NCBI GenBank assembly: GCA_003560495.1
Contig: PWLM01000254.1
Coordinates: forward strand, 1 to 53,116
Direction: 5' to 3'
DNA: 53,116 nucleotides
DNA from: Bacillus sp. (in: firmicutes)
GTDB lineage: Bacteria > Bacillota > Bacilli > Bacillales > Salisediminibacteriaceae
The position numbers and the translations under genes are program-made. The notes below the pieces were generated by a model that saw only the letters and a list, made by a program, of their open reading frames with translations, ran no database searches and was not told where the DNA came from. Below, in pieces: positions 17,163-26,361 of the stretch (the stretch's first letter is position 1; each line of letters opens with the position of its first letter).

Positions 17163-18329
17163 TCATGAATGTCCGGCTTTTTCAATCCAGAATTTTTCAA
17201 GTCTTTGCATAGCTTCTTGAAGTTCATCCATTGCATAAGCATAGGAAAGCCTGACGTATCCTTCACCATATATGGAAAATGCTGTGCCGGGCACTACCGC
17301 AAGCTTTTCTTCTTCCAGAAGTTTCAGTGAAAATTCAAACGAAGAAAGTCCAGAAGCTGAAATATCAGGAAAAATATAAAATGCGCCTTCAGGTGCCACA
17401 GCCGGTATTCCTATCTTCCCAAGCTTATCCAGCATCCATATTCTGCGCCTGTCATATTCCTGCTTCATTGTTTCAGGGTCTTCCGCCCCATGCCTGAGCG
17501 CTTCCAGGGCAGCTGCCTGGGAAATGGAGCTCGCACAGCTTACATTATATTGATGTACTTTAATTAGGTGCGCTGCAATTGACTTATCGGCAAATAAAAA
17601 TCCGATTCTCCACCCAGTCATCGAATGGGATTTGCTCAGTCCGCTGATAACGATAGTTTTAGTTTTCATGCCGGGCATCACTGCCATTGATTTATGTCTT
17701 CCATTGTAACGCAGTTCCCCGTATATTTCATCCGTTACAACAAATATATCCAGATCCTTCAGGATACGGTGTAAACTCTCCAGTTCCTCGTCTGTTAATG
17801 TTACACCCGTAGGATTGGATGGATATGGGAGCATTACAGCTTTAGTTCGTGGTGTTAAGGCATTTTTCAACTGCATTTCAGTTAACTTAAAGTTGGTTTC
17901 CGTCGTGTCGATTAAAACTGGAGAAGCCCCGCACTGCTTAATAATCGGTTCATAGGCTGGATAGACCGGAGCCGGGATAATCACTTCGTCTCCCGGATTT
18001 AATATCGTACGCATCGTGACATCTATTGCCTGGGAGGCCCCGACGGTTACGATTACTTCGTCTGCTGCATTGTATTCCATACCGAACCGTTTTTCCGCCC
18101 ACTTCACTGCCTCTTTTCTAAGTTCGACCGTTCCGGCATTTGGAGTATATGTAGTTAAATTATTATCTATAGCTTTTTTAGCTGCTTCCTTAATATGTGA
18201 AGGTGTTTGAAAATCAGGCTGCCCGAGAGTCAGCTGGACAGCTTCCGGAAACTGCTGGACACGGTTAAAAAACTGTCTTATTCCGGAAATTTCGATGTTC
18301 TTCACTTGCTCATTAATATTATTTTCCAT
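17163..18329 (-). CDS. patA: PLP aminotransferase, probably N-acetyl-diaminopimelate aminotransferase
   Basis: The 388-residue fold-type I aminotransferase closely follows Bacillus PatA, which transaminates N-acetyl-LL-2,6-diaminopimelate in lysine synthesis. Shared stretches include YTPNAG, TVGASQAID, LPYPSNPTGVTL, VTDEIY with the PLP-ring Asp, and SGLSKSHSMTGWRIG with the Schiff-base Lys. The phosphate-site Arg lies in WRIGF and the substrate Arg near the C-terminus in VRLSYA. I take the ATG at 18329, nine bases after AGAAAGGTG; a GTG at 18341 lies inside that ribosome site. It is transcribed toward odhA but the odhA promoter separates them. Specificity within the class I aminotransferases is inferred from similarity. 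Confidence 0.85.
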   Translation of the reverse strand: MENNINEQVKNIEISGIRQFFNRVQQFPEAVQLTLGQPDFQTPSHIKEAAKKAIDNNLTTYTPNAGTVELRKEAVKWAEKRFGMEYNAADEVIVTVGASQAIDVTMRTILNPGDEVIIPAPVYPAYEPIIKQCGASPVLIDTTETNFKLTEMQLKNALTPRTKAVMLPYPSNPTGVTLTDEELESLHRILKDLDIFVVTDEIYGELRYNGRHKSMAVMPGMKTKTIVISGLSKSHSMTGWRIGFLFADKSIAAHLIKVHQYNVSCASSISQAAALEALRHGAEDPETMKQEYDRRRIWMLDKLGKIGIPAVAPEGAFYIFPDISASGLSSFEFSLKLLEEEKLAVVPGTAFSIYGEGYVRLSYAYAMDELQEAMQRLEKFWIEKAGHS

Positions 18330-18360
18330 AGAAAACGACACCTTTCTCTCTTAATCACTT

Positions 18361-18391
18361 TGAAAAAATCAGCTGCTGTGTACAAGGCAGC
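18361..18391 (-). terminator. Weak terminator upstream of patA
   Basis: GCTGC (18372-18376) and GCAGC (18387-18391) form a short stem followed on the minus strand by TGATTTTTTC. It could end the transcript of the membrane-protein gene that begins at 19047. Confidence 0.4.
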
Positions 18392-18531
18392 GTATTTTTG
18401 TTTTACAGGAAACAGAGTGTCCTGCATTTTTCATTTGATCTGACGGGCTTGAAACCAGCCTTAATGGGGGCTGCTATCTAGTAATTTCCTCCATCTGCTA
18501 CAACCAAACTACTTTTCCAGCCTCTCACTTA

Positions 18532-19047
18532 TTAAATAAAATGAAAATAAACGTATACAGCTGTTAAATGAACAGCATAAAGAATTAAAGCAGCTCCGAC
18601 TATCCATAACAGAAAAAACATCCTCCTTCTTGTCTTCAACAGCCTGAACTGATTTTTAACCGGCTTCAATGAAAATAGAAAGAGAGCGGCTGCATAAAGC
18701 AGCATATAATTTACTTCTACGAAATAGTTGGTCCCGCCCTCCACATCCACTATTAAACCGGCAGAAAGCAAAAATAAATTAGCTGCCATCCCAATTAATT
18801 TACCAATAAGCAGATAGCTGAATAAAATCATATGCATCCACCATCCTGAAGGATGCCTTATAAAAACTGCTGCTGCAGTCGGGACAAGAAGAAGGAGCGG
18901 CCCCTCCGAAACCATCAGTCCAGCAGCTCCGTCTCTCAGGCCCCAGCTGATTCCTACATAAAAATAATAGCCGAAGTACGAGCCCGCAATTGAAAATAAA
19001 AGCACAGCATACGCACGAAGTATCCATTTCCAGACCCTTTCGTTCAT
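18532..19047 (-). CDS. Membrane protein of unknown function
   Basis: I do not recognise the family of this 171-residue protein. It has four or five hydrophobic segments: about residues 7-33, 44-62, 70-95, 108-126 and 142-165. Basic residues cluster in the loop at 127-142 (KPVKNQFRLLKTRRR), which should face the cytoplasm. There is no signal-cleavage site and no catalytic motif. The ATG at 19047 follows GAGGCGG. It may be cotranscribed with the upstream esterase gene on the same strand (143 bases away), though no link in function is evident. Confidence 0.7.
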   Translation of the reverse strand: MNERVWKWILRAYAVLLFSIAGSYFGYYFYVGISWGLRDGAAGLMVSEGPLLLLVPTAAAVFIRHPSGWWMHMILFSYLLIGKLIGMAANLFLLSAGLIVDVEGGTNYFVEVNYMLLYAAALFLFSLKPVKNQFRLLKTRRRMFFLLWIVGAALILYAVHLTAVYVYFHFI

Positions 19048-19190
19048 AATTTCCGCCTCCGGACTCTTAGTATGTCTTCAATTAAATACATAAAAGGCAT
19101 GGGGACTTCATTTTATTCGAGGATGCAGGCTCCCATCCGATTGTTAATTAGGACGAATTTGACAGACAGCTTACTGAACCTAAGCATGTG

Positions 19191-20369
19191 CTACTCCCTG
19201 ATAATCAGATCGGCACCTGACCTGCCGAGCAGATAGGCTGCTATCGCAAATGCCTCTGTCTGCTCCCTTATACGCGTAATTCCCTGCGGAGGCTCTTTAA
19301 TATTCAGCGTATAGTCTGAAGACCCTAAATTTCCCGACTCAGCCTGTCGGAGAAAAACGACAGCTTCCTGCATTCCGCTCCTTCCGCTCTGCATCACTTC
19401 ATGAAAGGAGACAAATCCGTGCATGACCCCCCTGTATCGGGAGCCCTGGACCAGAACACCATCTCCGCTTAATTTTTCTGCATACTGCTCCCCTTCGTCA
19501 CGCAGAGGGTCGAATTCAGCTGTTATGATAAGGGCCGGAGGAAGCCCACTTAAATCTTCCGCATGCAGCGGGGAGCTGTAGGGATGTTTCCACATCCACT
19601 CCTCCGGGGCATAGGCCTCCCTCGCTCGATGCATCACGCTCCGGGATAAAAGGTAATACCCGCTGTCGTATAATTCTCTGGACGCAAGCGGAAGCTCCCT
19701 GAACGTCGTAAGAGGATAAAAAAGAACCTGCGCTATAACTGCCGGTCCGTCCCGGTCTCTTGACATCTGAGTAACCACTGTAGCTATATTCCCACCTGCA
19801 CTATCCCCCATCACAGATATTTTTGCCGGATCTCCCTTCAGCGCTTCTGCATTCTCTTCTGACCATTGAAGCGCTGTATAGCCGTCTTCCACAGCGGCCG
19901 GGAATATATTATCAGGAGCCAGCCTGTATGCCGGTGCTATGACAACGCTGCCGGTGTGGGAAGCTGTATAACGCAGAATATTATCGTGAGTATTAAGTCC
20001 TCCGTAACCTTCCATAAAGGCTCCTCCATGAAAGTAAAGAACGATAGGAAAAGGCCCATCTCCACGGGGACGGTAAATGCGAACCGGTATTTGAGCATCC
20101 CCCTGAACCGGTATAAAAATATCTTCTCTCAGCAGGACAGCTTCTCCTTCCGTGCCGCCGGAAACAATCCGTGGCGGTCTTACGTTAATATCTAAATCCA
20201 CCAGGTTATTGTTTACAGCATGCAGCACCACGGCTGTTTTAGCTGGAAGTCTGCCTTCATCGGTTGTCTGCCAGAGAAGAACCGCTCCAGTAATTATGAA
20301 AAGCAGAAGACTAAAAACAATAAAAGAAGCCAGCATCGCCTTTTTAAATACTTTTTTTATATGCTGCAT
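19191..20369 (-). CDS. Membrane-anchored alpha/beta-hydrolase (HSL-type esterase/lipase)
   Basis: The 392-residue protein has an N-terminal signal anchor (residues 10-34) and an alpha/beta-hydrolase-3 domain. The oxyanion-hole motif YFHGGAF is near residue 112 and the nucleophile elbow GDSAGGN near 188. The acid is in AEFDPLRDEG near 288 and the His in VMHGFVSF near 316. The HGG signature places it with hormone-sensitive-lipase-like carboxylesterases. It should act outside the cytoplasmic membrane on short acyl esters; the natural substrate is unknown. The final 45 residues form an extra helix beyond the hydrolase fold. The ATG at 20369 has AGGAGG 11 bases upstream. Confidence 0.85.
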   Translation of the reverse strand: MQHIKKVFKKAMLASFIVFSLLLFIITGAVLLWQTTDEGRLPAKTAVVLHAVNNNLVDLDINVRPPRIVSGGTEGEAVLLREDIFIPVQGDAQIPVRIYRPRGDGPFPIVLYFHGGAFMEGYGGLNTHDNILRYTASHTGSVVIAPAYRLAPDNIFPAAVEDGYTALQWSEENAEALKGDPAKISVMGDSAGGNIATVVTQMSRDRDGPAVIAQVLFYPLTTFRELPLASRELYDSGYYLLSRSVMHRAREAYAPEEWMWKHPYSSPLHAEDLSGLPPALIITAEFDPLRDEGEQYAEKLSGDGVLVQGSRYRGVMHGFVSFHEVMQSGRSGMQEAVVFLRQAESGNLGSSDYTLNIKEPPQGITRIREQTEAFAIAAYLLGRSGADLIIRE

Positions 20370-20544
20370 TGAAGGTCATGCCTCCTGAGGTTCATACTTC
20401 GAATGATTACCCGTTTACCTTTTGCACAGCGGTGGTATTTACTGCATAGGAAGAACCATTGATTCTTCTTAATTATACACTAATTCGGTTTTTAAAATCT
20501 GCATCACTCCGCAGAAATATGTACATTCAGGAGGAACGAGAGCT

Positions 20545-22242
20545 ATGCCTTCAACAACAGAAGATTTAAAGAAAGTTTTGTTTAAAATGGATAAAAAATC
20601 CTATCGTATGCTGAAAGATATTCAAGGTTCCTATAATGCCGGTTCCGGAATCAGACTTCATATTGATTATGTTCAGGGAGATCCCTTTGCCTCCCCTTCC
20701 AGAATTCGCATAACCATCCCGCTTGCCGGCACAGATCTGAATTTCGACGAATTAAACCAGCCTCAAAGAATCAGAGCTGTGAAACATTTTTTCTCCAGTG
20801 AATTCAACAAAAAAAAATCAGGAGCTGGTATTAACCTCGGTGGTACAGGTAAAAGCGGAATGATATTTATCGATGCGCCCGGTCCGGAAGTTATAGATAG
20901 AAGTTCGGTGCACATCGATGAAAAAAACATTGAATTCCGACTCTCCTGCGGGATCCCGGCCAGCGGAAGAAAAATACTCGGGAAAAAAGCCGCGGAACTT
21001 TTATGTGAACTGCTGCCGGACCTCGCTGTAAAAACACTCGAAAGCTACTCCAGAAATAAACTGGACAAAGCTTTGGAAACAGCAGACGACCAGAAGCTGC
21101 TGCGTCAAGAAATTATTGAAAACAATTTAACCTCTTTTATTGCAGATGGAGCAGTTTTACCAAGAAAAAGCGGTAACAGCAGCCTTCCGCTGAGAGAGAA
21201 ACACACAGTCCCTTTTAAATCTCCTGAATCATGGCGCCGCTCCTTTAAAGTAAGCCGTGGCAAAACGGTTACCGGTATGGGGATTCCACGAGGAGTTACA
21301 CTCATTATCGGAGGTGGTTATCACGGTAAAAGTACTCTGCTGAAGGCGGTGGAAAGAGGCGTGTATGACCATGAACCGGGGGACGGACGGGAATATACTG
21401 TAACCGAGGAAACTGCTGTTAAAATACGGGCAGAAGACGGACGGAGCATACGGGAGGTCAATATTTCCCCCTTTATAAATGAACTTCCTTTTCAAAAAGA
21501 CACGTCCATGTTTACATCTCCGGATGCAAGCGGCAGTACTTCCCAGGCTGCAAATATTATTGAAGCTCTTGAAACGGGCTGCCGGACTCTTCTTATAGAT
21601 GAGGACACAAGTGCCACTAATTTTATGATCAGAGATGCAAGAATGCAATACCTTGTAAAGAAAGAAAAAGAACCCATCACACCATTCATTGACAGAATAA
21701 GGGAACTTTACGAACAGCACGATGTTTCCACGGTGCTCGTCCTGGGAGGTTCCGGGGATTATTTCGATGCAGCCGATCATGTGATTATGATGGATGAATA
21801 TGCACCTTTTGACCGTACGGAAGATGCAAGAGCGGTAGCCAAAAAATTTAAAACGATCCGCCAGGAGGAAAAACAGGGGGGTATTCCTCCTCTCTCGAAT
21901 AGACCCTTCCCTACAAGTTATATTACGAAAAAAATGGATAAAAAAGGAAAAATACAAGCCCGTGGCCTTCATCAAATCACTATCGGAAAAGAACCTGTAA
22001 ATCTTCACGCTGTAGAGCAGCTCGTCAGTACCAGCCAGACAGAAGCTCTGGCGATGATGCTTAAAAAAATTTCTTTTAATCAAAGCAACGAATCAACTAT
22101 GCAGATCATCAATCGTCTTTATAAAGAGATCGAAACAAACGGACTGGACAGTATTTCACCTTTTTATGGTAAACACCCTGGTAATATTTCGCTCCCGAGA
22201 CCTTATGAACTGGCGGCTGCGTTAAACCGGATCAGGCCGTGA
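20545..22242 (+). CDS. ABC-class ATPase domain protein (PF09818 type)
   Basis: The 565-residue soluble protein belongs to the predicted ABC-class ATPases. These have ABC-type nucleotide motifs but no transporter partner, and their function is not established. Residues 1-240 form the family N-terminal domain, with GGTGKSGMIFIDAPGPEV near 99-116. Walker A is GGGYHGKST (256-264). A signature-like SGSTSQAANI lies near 329-338, and an unusual Walker B, LLIDEDTSATNF, at 349-360. LVLGGSGDYFDAADHVIMM near 401 resembles a switch region. The start ATG has AGGAGG ten bases upstream. It is monocistronic, with a terminator before the convergent msrAB operon. A nucleic-acid role has been guessed for the family but nothing here proves it. 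Confidence 0.85.
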   Translation: MPSTTEDLKKVLFKMDKKSYRMLKDIQGSYNAGSGIRLHIDYVQGDPFASPSRIRITIPLAGTDLNFDELNQPQRIRAVKHFFSSEFNKKKSGAGINLGGTGKSGMIFIDAPGPEVIDRSSVHIDEKNIEFRLSCGIPASGRKILGKKAAELLCELLPDLAVKTLESYSRNKLDKALETADDQKLLRQEIIENNLTSFIADGAVLPRKSGNSSLPLREKHTVPFKSPESWRRSFKVSRGKTVTGMGIPRGVTLIIGGGYHGKSTLLKAVERGVYDHEPGDGREYTVTEETAVKIRAEDGRSIREVNISPFINELPFQKDTSMFTSPDASGSTSQAANIIEALETGCRTLLIDEDTSATNFMIRDARMQYLVKKEKEPITPFIDRIRELYEQHDVSTVLVLGGSGDYFDAADHVIMMDEYAPFDRTEDARAVAKKFKTIRQEEKQGGIPPLSNRPFPTSYITKKMDKKGKIQARGLHQITIGKEPVNLHAVEQLVSTSQTEALAMMLKKISFNQSNESTMQIINRLYKEIETNGLDSISPFYGKHPGNISLPRPYELAAALNRIRP

Positions 22243-22310
22243 TCAGCTTACCGTTTGGAATAATTAAATCCCTGCCATGACAGGCACCCGCTACCTGACT
22301 ATCAGGACGA

Positions 22311-22351
22311 GAAGAAGCCGCCCTTCAGCATTGTGAAAGGTCGGCTTCTTC
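22311..22351. terminator. Terminator between the ABC-ATPase gene and msrB
   Basis: GAAGAAGCCG (22311-22320) pairs with CGGCTTCTTC (22342-22351), with an inner CCTTC/GAAAGG helix. CTTAATG follows on the plus strand. It may serve both convergent transcripts, although neither T run is long. Confidence 0.7.
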
Positions 22352-22379
22352 TTAATGTAAAGTTATCAATCTAAACCTG

Positions 22380-22814
22380 TTACTTGTTTTCTTCAAAGGT
22401 GGGAAGAAATTTGTCCAGCCCTTCCTCCTCCAGTCTGCTTTTAGGAATGAAACGCAGAGCCGCAGAATTAATACAGTACCGCAGGCCTCCTGGTGGGGGG
22501 CCGTCCGGAAAAACGTGTCCGAGGTGTGAATCACCTTCTGCGCTGCGCACCTCTGTGCGGACCATAAAATGACTTCTATCAGTTTTTTCGACTACTGCTT
22601 TTTCTTCCACAGGCCTGGAAAAGCTCGGCCAGCCGCAGTTGGAATGAAATTTGTCCCGTGAATGAAAAAGAGGTTCACCGGATACTATATCGACGTAAAG
22701 ACCCTCTTCAAAAAAGTCCCACAGCTCGTTTTTAAATGGAGGTTCCGTGGCATCCTCCTGGGTCACTTGAAACTGTATCGGCGTCAGCTTTTCTTTCAGT
22801 TCATCTTTTTTCAT
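22380..22814 (-). CDS. msrB: Peptide-methionine (R)-S-oxide reductase
   Basis: MsrB repairs the R form of methionine sulfoxide in proteins. The 144-residue protein has the catalytic Cys114 in [12 protein letters not shown], the recycling Cys60 in HSNCGWPSF, and the substrate-site HLGHVFPDG. It lacks the two zinc CxxC pairs of the other MsrB subtype. The ATG at 22814 is preceded by GGAGGG and lies four bases after the msrA stop, so the two are one operon with msrA first. Confidence 0.96.
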   Translation of the reverse strand: MKKDELKEKLTPIQFQVTQEDATEPPFKNELWDFFEEGLYVDIVSGEPLFHSRDKFHSNCGWPSFSRPVEEKAVVEKTDRSHFMVRTEVRSAEGDSHLGHVFPDGPPPGGLRYCINSAALRFIPKSRLEEEGLDKFLPTFEENK

Positions 22815-22818
22815 CCTG

Positions 22819-23340
22819 TCAATCCCTCCAGTTTTGTTCAATAAACGAAGCTCTTCCGCTCCCGCGGTTATACATCCGGTAATGCAGGGGATTTTTCTTG
22901 TAATAGTGCTGATGATAATTTTCTGCTTCATAAAAGACACAGGCTTTTTCAATACTTGTAGCTACCGGTTTTTGAAATCGTCCGCTGTTATTTAGTGCTT
23001 CTTTCGATTCTTCAGCAAGTCTGCGCTGCTCTTCGTTATGATAAAATACAGCCGTCGTATAAGATGTTCCTCTGTCATGAAACTGTCCCCCGCCGTCGGT
23101 CGGGTCAATCTGCTGCCAGAAAATTTCAAGCAGTCTGCTGTATGGGAAAACTTCAGGATCGAACGTTATTTGAACAGCTTCCCTGTGACCAGTCGTTTCT
23201 GAACATACTTCTTCATAAGTCGGGTCAGGTGTATGCCCACCTGTGTAACCGGAAACTACTCTATGAATTCCCGGCTGCTCATCAAATGGTTTTACCATAC
23301 ACCAAAAGCAGCCTCCTGCAAATGTCGCTTTATCTTCCAT
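22819..23340 (-). CDS. msrA: Peptide-methionine (S)-S-oxide reductase
   Basis: MsrA reduces the S form of methionine sulfoxide. The 173-residue protein starts with the signature GGCFWC (catalytic Cys11, with Cys14). It continues with [24 protein letters not shown] and [14 protein letters not shown]. The tail lacks the distal resolving cysteines of longer MsrA proteins. It is first in the msrA-msrB operon, in the cytoplasm. The ribosome site before the ATG at 23340 is weak (AAAGGGGGAAAAACTT). Confidence 0.96.
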   Translation of the reverse strand: MEDKATFAGGCFWCMVKPFDEQPGIHRVVSGYTGGHTPDPTYEEVCSETTGHREAVQITFDPEVFPYSRLLEIFWQQIDPTDGGGQFHDRGTSYTTAVFYHNEEQRRLAEESKEALNNSGRFQKPVATSIEKACVFYEAENYHQHYYKKNPLHYRMYNRGSGRASFIEQNWRD

Positions 23341-23461
23341 AAGTTTTTCCCCCTTTTAATCATCTTATCATCTGTCAAAAATAATGAAAAAAGAACTGCC
23401 TCATTTGAATTTTCTGAATTTTTATTATATAATCTTAAAAAAGAAGGCGAGGTGGTCCCTA

Positions 23462-23635
23462 ATGGAAACATGTCCTCGTTGCGGCAGCATGCTGCATACC
23501 CACCGCTGGCAGACACTCAGCACAGAACGGAGTGGTGCCTATACCCTTTTCTCTTTCGTTACGAGTAAATGTTCGGCAAATTGTGGATATGCAAAAATGG
23601 AGTCTGTAGATCAGAAAAGAGTGGAACACGCCTAA
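23462..23635 (+). CDS. Small four-cysteine (zinc-ribbon-like) protein
   Basis: This 57-residue protein begins METCPRCGSM and has a second cysteine pair, CSANC, at residues 37-41. Cys4, Cys7, Cys37 and Cys41 could bind one zinc ion as a small treble-clef or ribbon. Between them lies HTHRWQTLSTERSGAYTLF, a strand-rich stretch with two His. GAGGTGG lies eight bases before the ATG at 23462, so expression is credible. It is divergent from msrA and ends 130 bases before a strong terminator. I know no named family; DNA, RNA or protein binding are all possible. Confidence 0.65.
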   Translation: METCPRCGSMLHTHRWQTLSTERSGAYTLFSFVTSKCSANCGYAKMESVDQKRVEHA

Positions 23636-23768
23636 TCCTTATTAATTCTCTATTCAGCGATCCAGCAGCTGCAAATATCCACAGAATTGTATGGAGATTC
23701 CGTCCCCCCCGGGGGAAGTACATTCATTTTTCTCTATGTGTCTAAACCGTGCTGTTCAAAAACTGCTG

Positions 23769-23820
23769 AAAAATGCCCCTCTGCAATCAGTCCTTATGAC
23801 TGTTGCAGAGGGGCATTTTT
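23769..23820. terminator. Strong bidirectional terminator
   Basis: AAAATGCCCCTCTGCAA (23770-23786) pairs with TTGCAGAGGGGCATTTT (23803-23819), with an inner CAGTC/GACTG helix and T runs on both strands. It serves the four-Cys gene and the convergent dipeptidase gene. Confidence 0.93.
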
Positions 23821-23823
23821 TAT

Positions 23824-24756
23824 TCAACGATCAATTTTATGAAAAAACGCAGCTGCATTGCCTGACGTTATTTTACGGGCAGTTTCTTCCCCGAATTTAT
23901 CCTTAAGCGCTGATGCGAATCTCGGATGTTCTCCGGCATGGGATAAACCGTTTACATGTGTTGGAATACCGTCGAAATCAGAACCGAGGGCAATTTGATT
24001 TTCCCCTCCAAGTTTTATCAAATGTTCAGCATGCTTCAGCAGTTCAGAAATAAGAGAACCTTTTTCATTTTCTCCGATAAACGGGGGATTGTAAACCAGA
24101 CCTGCGATTCCTCCAGCTTTAAAAAGAGCTTTCAACTGCTCATCGTCCAGATTACGCCGGTGTCCGCATATACTTTTTGCATTTGAATGTGTAGCTATAG
24201 GATAAGATGCTATTTTCAAGACGTCCCAGAAGCCTTTCACAGAAAGGTGGGTAACATCTGTTAATACTTTATGCTCCTCGTTCAGTGCGACTACCTCACG
24301 GCCGAAATCGGTCAATCCGGCCCCCCGTGATTCCCCTATCCCATCGGCACAGAGGTTGGCGTTGTTCCACGTCAGACCTATAGACATAACCCCGAGACGG
24401 TAGAACGTCCTCAGTTTCCCGAGATCATTACCAAATGCATCCGCCCCTTCCAAGGTAAGCAGCGCCCCGGTTTCATTCTGTTTTAAATCGTTCACCTGAC
24501 TCCAGGACGTTATATGCTTGATCCGGGAATCAGCTTTTAATATTTTTTCGTAAAAAAGATCAATTTGATCCATTGCCCGGGCAAATTTTTCTTCCGGTGT
24601 GTACTCCGGCTCCAGGAAAACTGCAAAAAACTGAAGCTTTACTTTTCCTTCTGCCAGACGGGACGAGTTGACTTCCAGTTCCGAACTGAAAAAGTCCCGG
24701 GATTTATCCTCCTGCAGTTTTAAAAGAGCATCACAGTGGAGATCAATAATATGCAT
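23824..24756 (-). CDS. Membrane-dipeptidase-type (M19) zinc dipeptidase
   Basis: The 310-residue protein is an M19 renal-dipeptidase homologue, a binuclear zinc amidohydrolase that cleaves dipeptides, including some with D-residues. Metal and active-site motifs: IDLHCD at the N-terminus, LTLEGAD near residue 105 with the bridging Glu, THLS, ATHSNAK and CGHRRN in the middle, and GSDFDG near 265. No signal peptide is seen, so it is cytoplasmic, as in related Bacillus proteins. Two ATGs are possible, 24759 and 24756; the second is five bases after AGAGG and gives MHIIDLHCD. It lies right behind fumC, nine bases after its stop, and is probably cotranscribed. Confidence 0.9.
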   Translation of the reverse strand: MHIIDLHCDALLKLQEDKSRDFFSSELEVNSSRLAEGKVKLQFFAVFLEPEYTPEEKFARAMDQIDLFYEKILKADSRIKHITSWSQVNDLKQNETGALLTLEGADAFGNDLGKLRTFYRLGVMSIGLTWNNANLCADGIGESRGAGLTDFGREVVALNEEHKVLTDVTHLSVKGFWDVLKIASYPIATHSNAKSICGHRRNLDDEQLKALFKAGGIAGLVYNPPFIGENEKGSLISELLKHAEHLIKLGGENQIALGSDFDGIPTHVNGLSHAGEHPRFASALKDKFGEETARKITSGNAAAFFHKIDR

Positions 24757-24764
24757 CATAACCT

Positions 24765-26153
24765 CTATTCTACAGGCCGGACCATTTTTTCAAGATCAAT
24801 ATATTCTTCAAACTGCTCTTCTGTAAGATAGCCAAGCTCAACTGCTGTTTCTTTCAGCGTTGAATTATTCTGAAAAGCCGTCTTCGCAATAGTTGCTGCT
24901 TTTTCGTAGCCTATGTGAGGATTCAGGGCTGTTACAAGCATCAATGAATTTTTCACATGCTTTTCAATGATATCTTCGTTCACTTCAATTCCAACAGCAC
25001 AGTTATCATTAAAAGAGTTCATTGCATCCGTCAGAAGACGGACAGACTGAAGGAAATTATAAACAATAACAGGCTTGAAGACGTTCAGTTCGAAGTTCCC
25101 CTGACTGGCAGCTACACCGATTGTTGTATCATTCCCGAAAATTTGTGTTGCAGCCATTGTCAGCGCTTCAGACTGTGTAGGATTTACTTTACCCGGCATA
25201 ATCGAACTTCCCGGCTCATTGGCAGGGATTGTTATTTCTCCAATTCCCGAGCGGGGTCCGCTGGCAAGCCACCTTACATCATTGCCGATTTTCATTAAAT
25301 CAGCTGCCAGGCCCTTTAATGCTCCATGAGCGTAGACAATTTCATCGTGACTTGTCAGAGCATGGAACTTATTTTCCGAGGAATAAAACGTCATGCCGGT
25401 GATACGGCTGATTTCTTCCGCCGTTTTGTCTCCAAAGGAAGGATGAGCGTTAATTCCTGTACCGACAGCAGTCCCTCCGATCGCAAGATAACGAAGCTGT
25501 TCGGCAGACTCCGTTATCATTTCTTCCGATCTTTTAAGCATGTAGGCCCACCCGCTCATTTCCTGACCGAGTGTAAGAGGTGTAGCATCCTGAAGATGCG
25601 TTCTGCCGATTTTAATTATATCGTTAAATTTCTCCGCTTTTTCTTCAATCGTTTTTCGGAATCGCTGCAGGGACGGAAGAAGCTGCTCATGAACTTCCTT
25701 AAGCGCTGCTATGTGCATAGCTGTAGGGAACGTATCATTCGAACTTTGAGAGCGGTTCACATCATCGTTTGGATGAATTCTTAAGTCGGCTCCTTTCTCT
25801 CTAAAAAGCTGATTGCTTCTGAAAGCAACTACTTCATTCATATTCATATTAGACTGTGTGCCGCTGCCTGTCTGCCAGACAACGAGCGGGAAATGCTCGT
25901 AGTTTTTTTCTGTACGGATTTCCCGGCATACCTGCTGAATCATTTCCGCTTTCTCTGTTTCCATATTTTCCAGTCTGCTGTTTGCAGCTGCACACGCTTC
26001 CTTCAGCACAGAAAATGCGTCCGTTATTTCCCGGGGCATTGTTTCCTCTCCAATTTTAAAGTTCTGGAGACTCCGCTGTGTCTGCGCTCCCCACCATTTT
26101 TCCTCCGGCACCTGAATTTCTCCAATAGTATCCTTTTCCGTTCTGTATCCCAT
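24765..26153 (-). CDS. fumC: Fumarate hydratase, class II
   Basis: FumC interconverts fumarate and malate without an iron-sulfur cluster. The 462-residue protein carries TGSGTQSNMN near residue 98, SSNDTFPTAMH near 133, GRTHLQDATP near 185 and the superfamily signature GSSIMPGKVNP near 318. The start is the ATG at 26153 behind GAGGAGG, giving MGYRTEKD as in Bacillus fumarases; a longer frame is not needed. It is divergent from acsA and probably in an operon with the M19 dipeptidase. Confidence 0.96.
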   Translation of the reverse strand: MGYRTEKDTIGEIQVPEEKWWGAQTQRSLQNFKIGEETMPREITDAFSVLKEACAAANSRLENMETEKAEMIQQVCREIRTEKNYEHFPLVVWQTGSGTQSNMNMNEVVAFRSNQLFREKGADLRIHPNDDVNRSQSSNDTFPTAMHIAALKEVHEQLLPSLQRFRKTIEEKAEKFNDIIKIGRTHLQDATPLTLGQEMSGWAYMLKRSEEMITESAEQLRYLAIGGTAVGTGINAHPSFGDKTAEEISRITGMTFYSSENKFHALTSHDEIVYAHGALKGLAADLMKIGNDVRWLASGPRSGIGEITIPANEPGSSIMPGKVNPTQSEALTMAATQIFGNDTTIGVAASQGNFELNVFKPVIVYNFLQSVRLLTDAMNSFNDNCAVGIEVNEDIIEKHVKNSLMLVTALNPHIGYEKAATIAKTAFQNNSTLKETAVELGYLTEEQFEEYIDLEKMVRPVE

Positions 26154-26295
26154 ATTTTCGTCCTCCTCTATTATGTATCGCATGAGAGCCCTTACAATTT
26201 ACGACGGCTCTGCTGTGTACAAAGATTACGTTACTCACTTTCCATAAAAAAATCAAGATAACAGGGACATATTAACATTGAAATTCATTTAACGA

Positions 26296-26324
26296 TTGAA
26301 TTTTCTGAATGATATCGTTATGAT
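26296..26324 (+). promoter_or_regulatory. sigma-A promoter of acsA
   Basis: TTGAAT (26296-26301) and TATGAT (26319-26324) are 17 bases apart, 37 bases before the acsA ATG. I see no clear cre site next to it. Confidence 0.7.
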
Positions 26325-26361
26325 GAATGTGTAGTGTTTAACAATTCTTGGAGGTGTCTGT

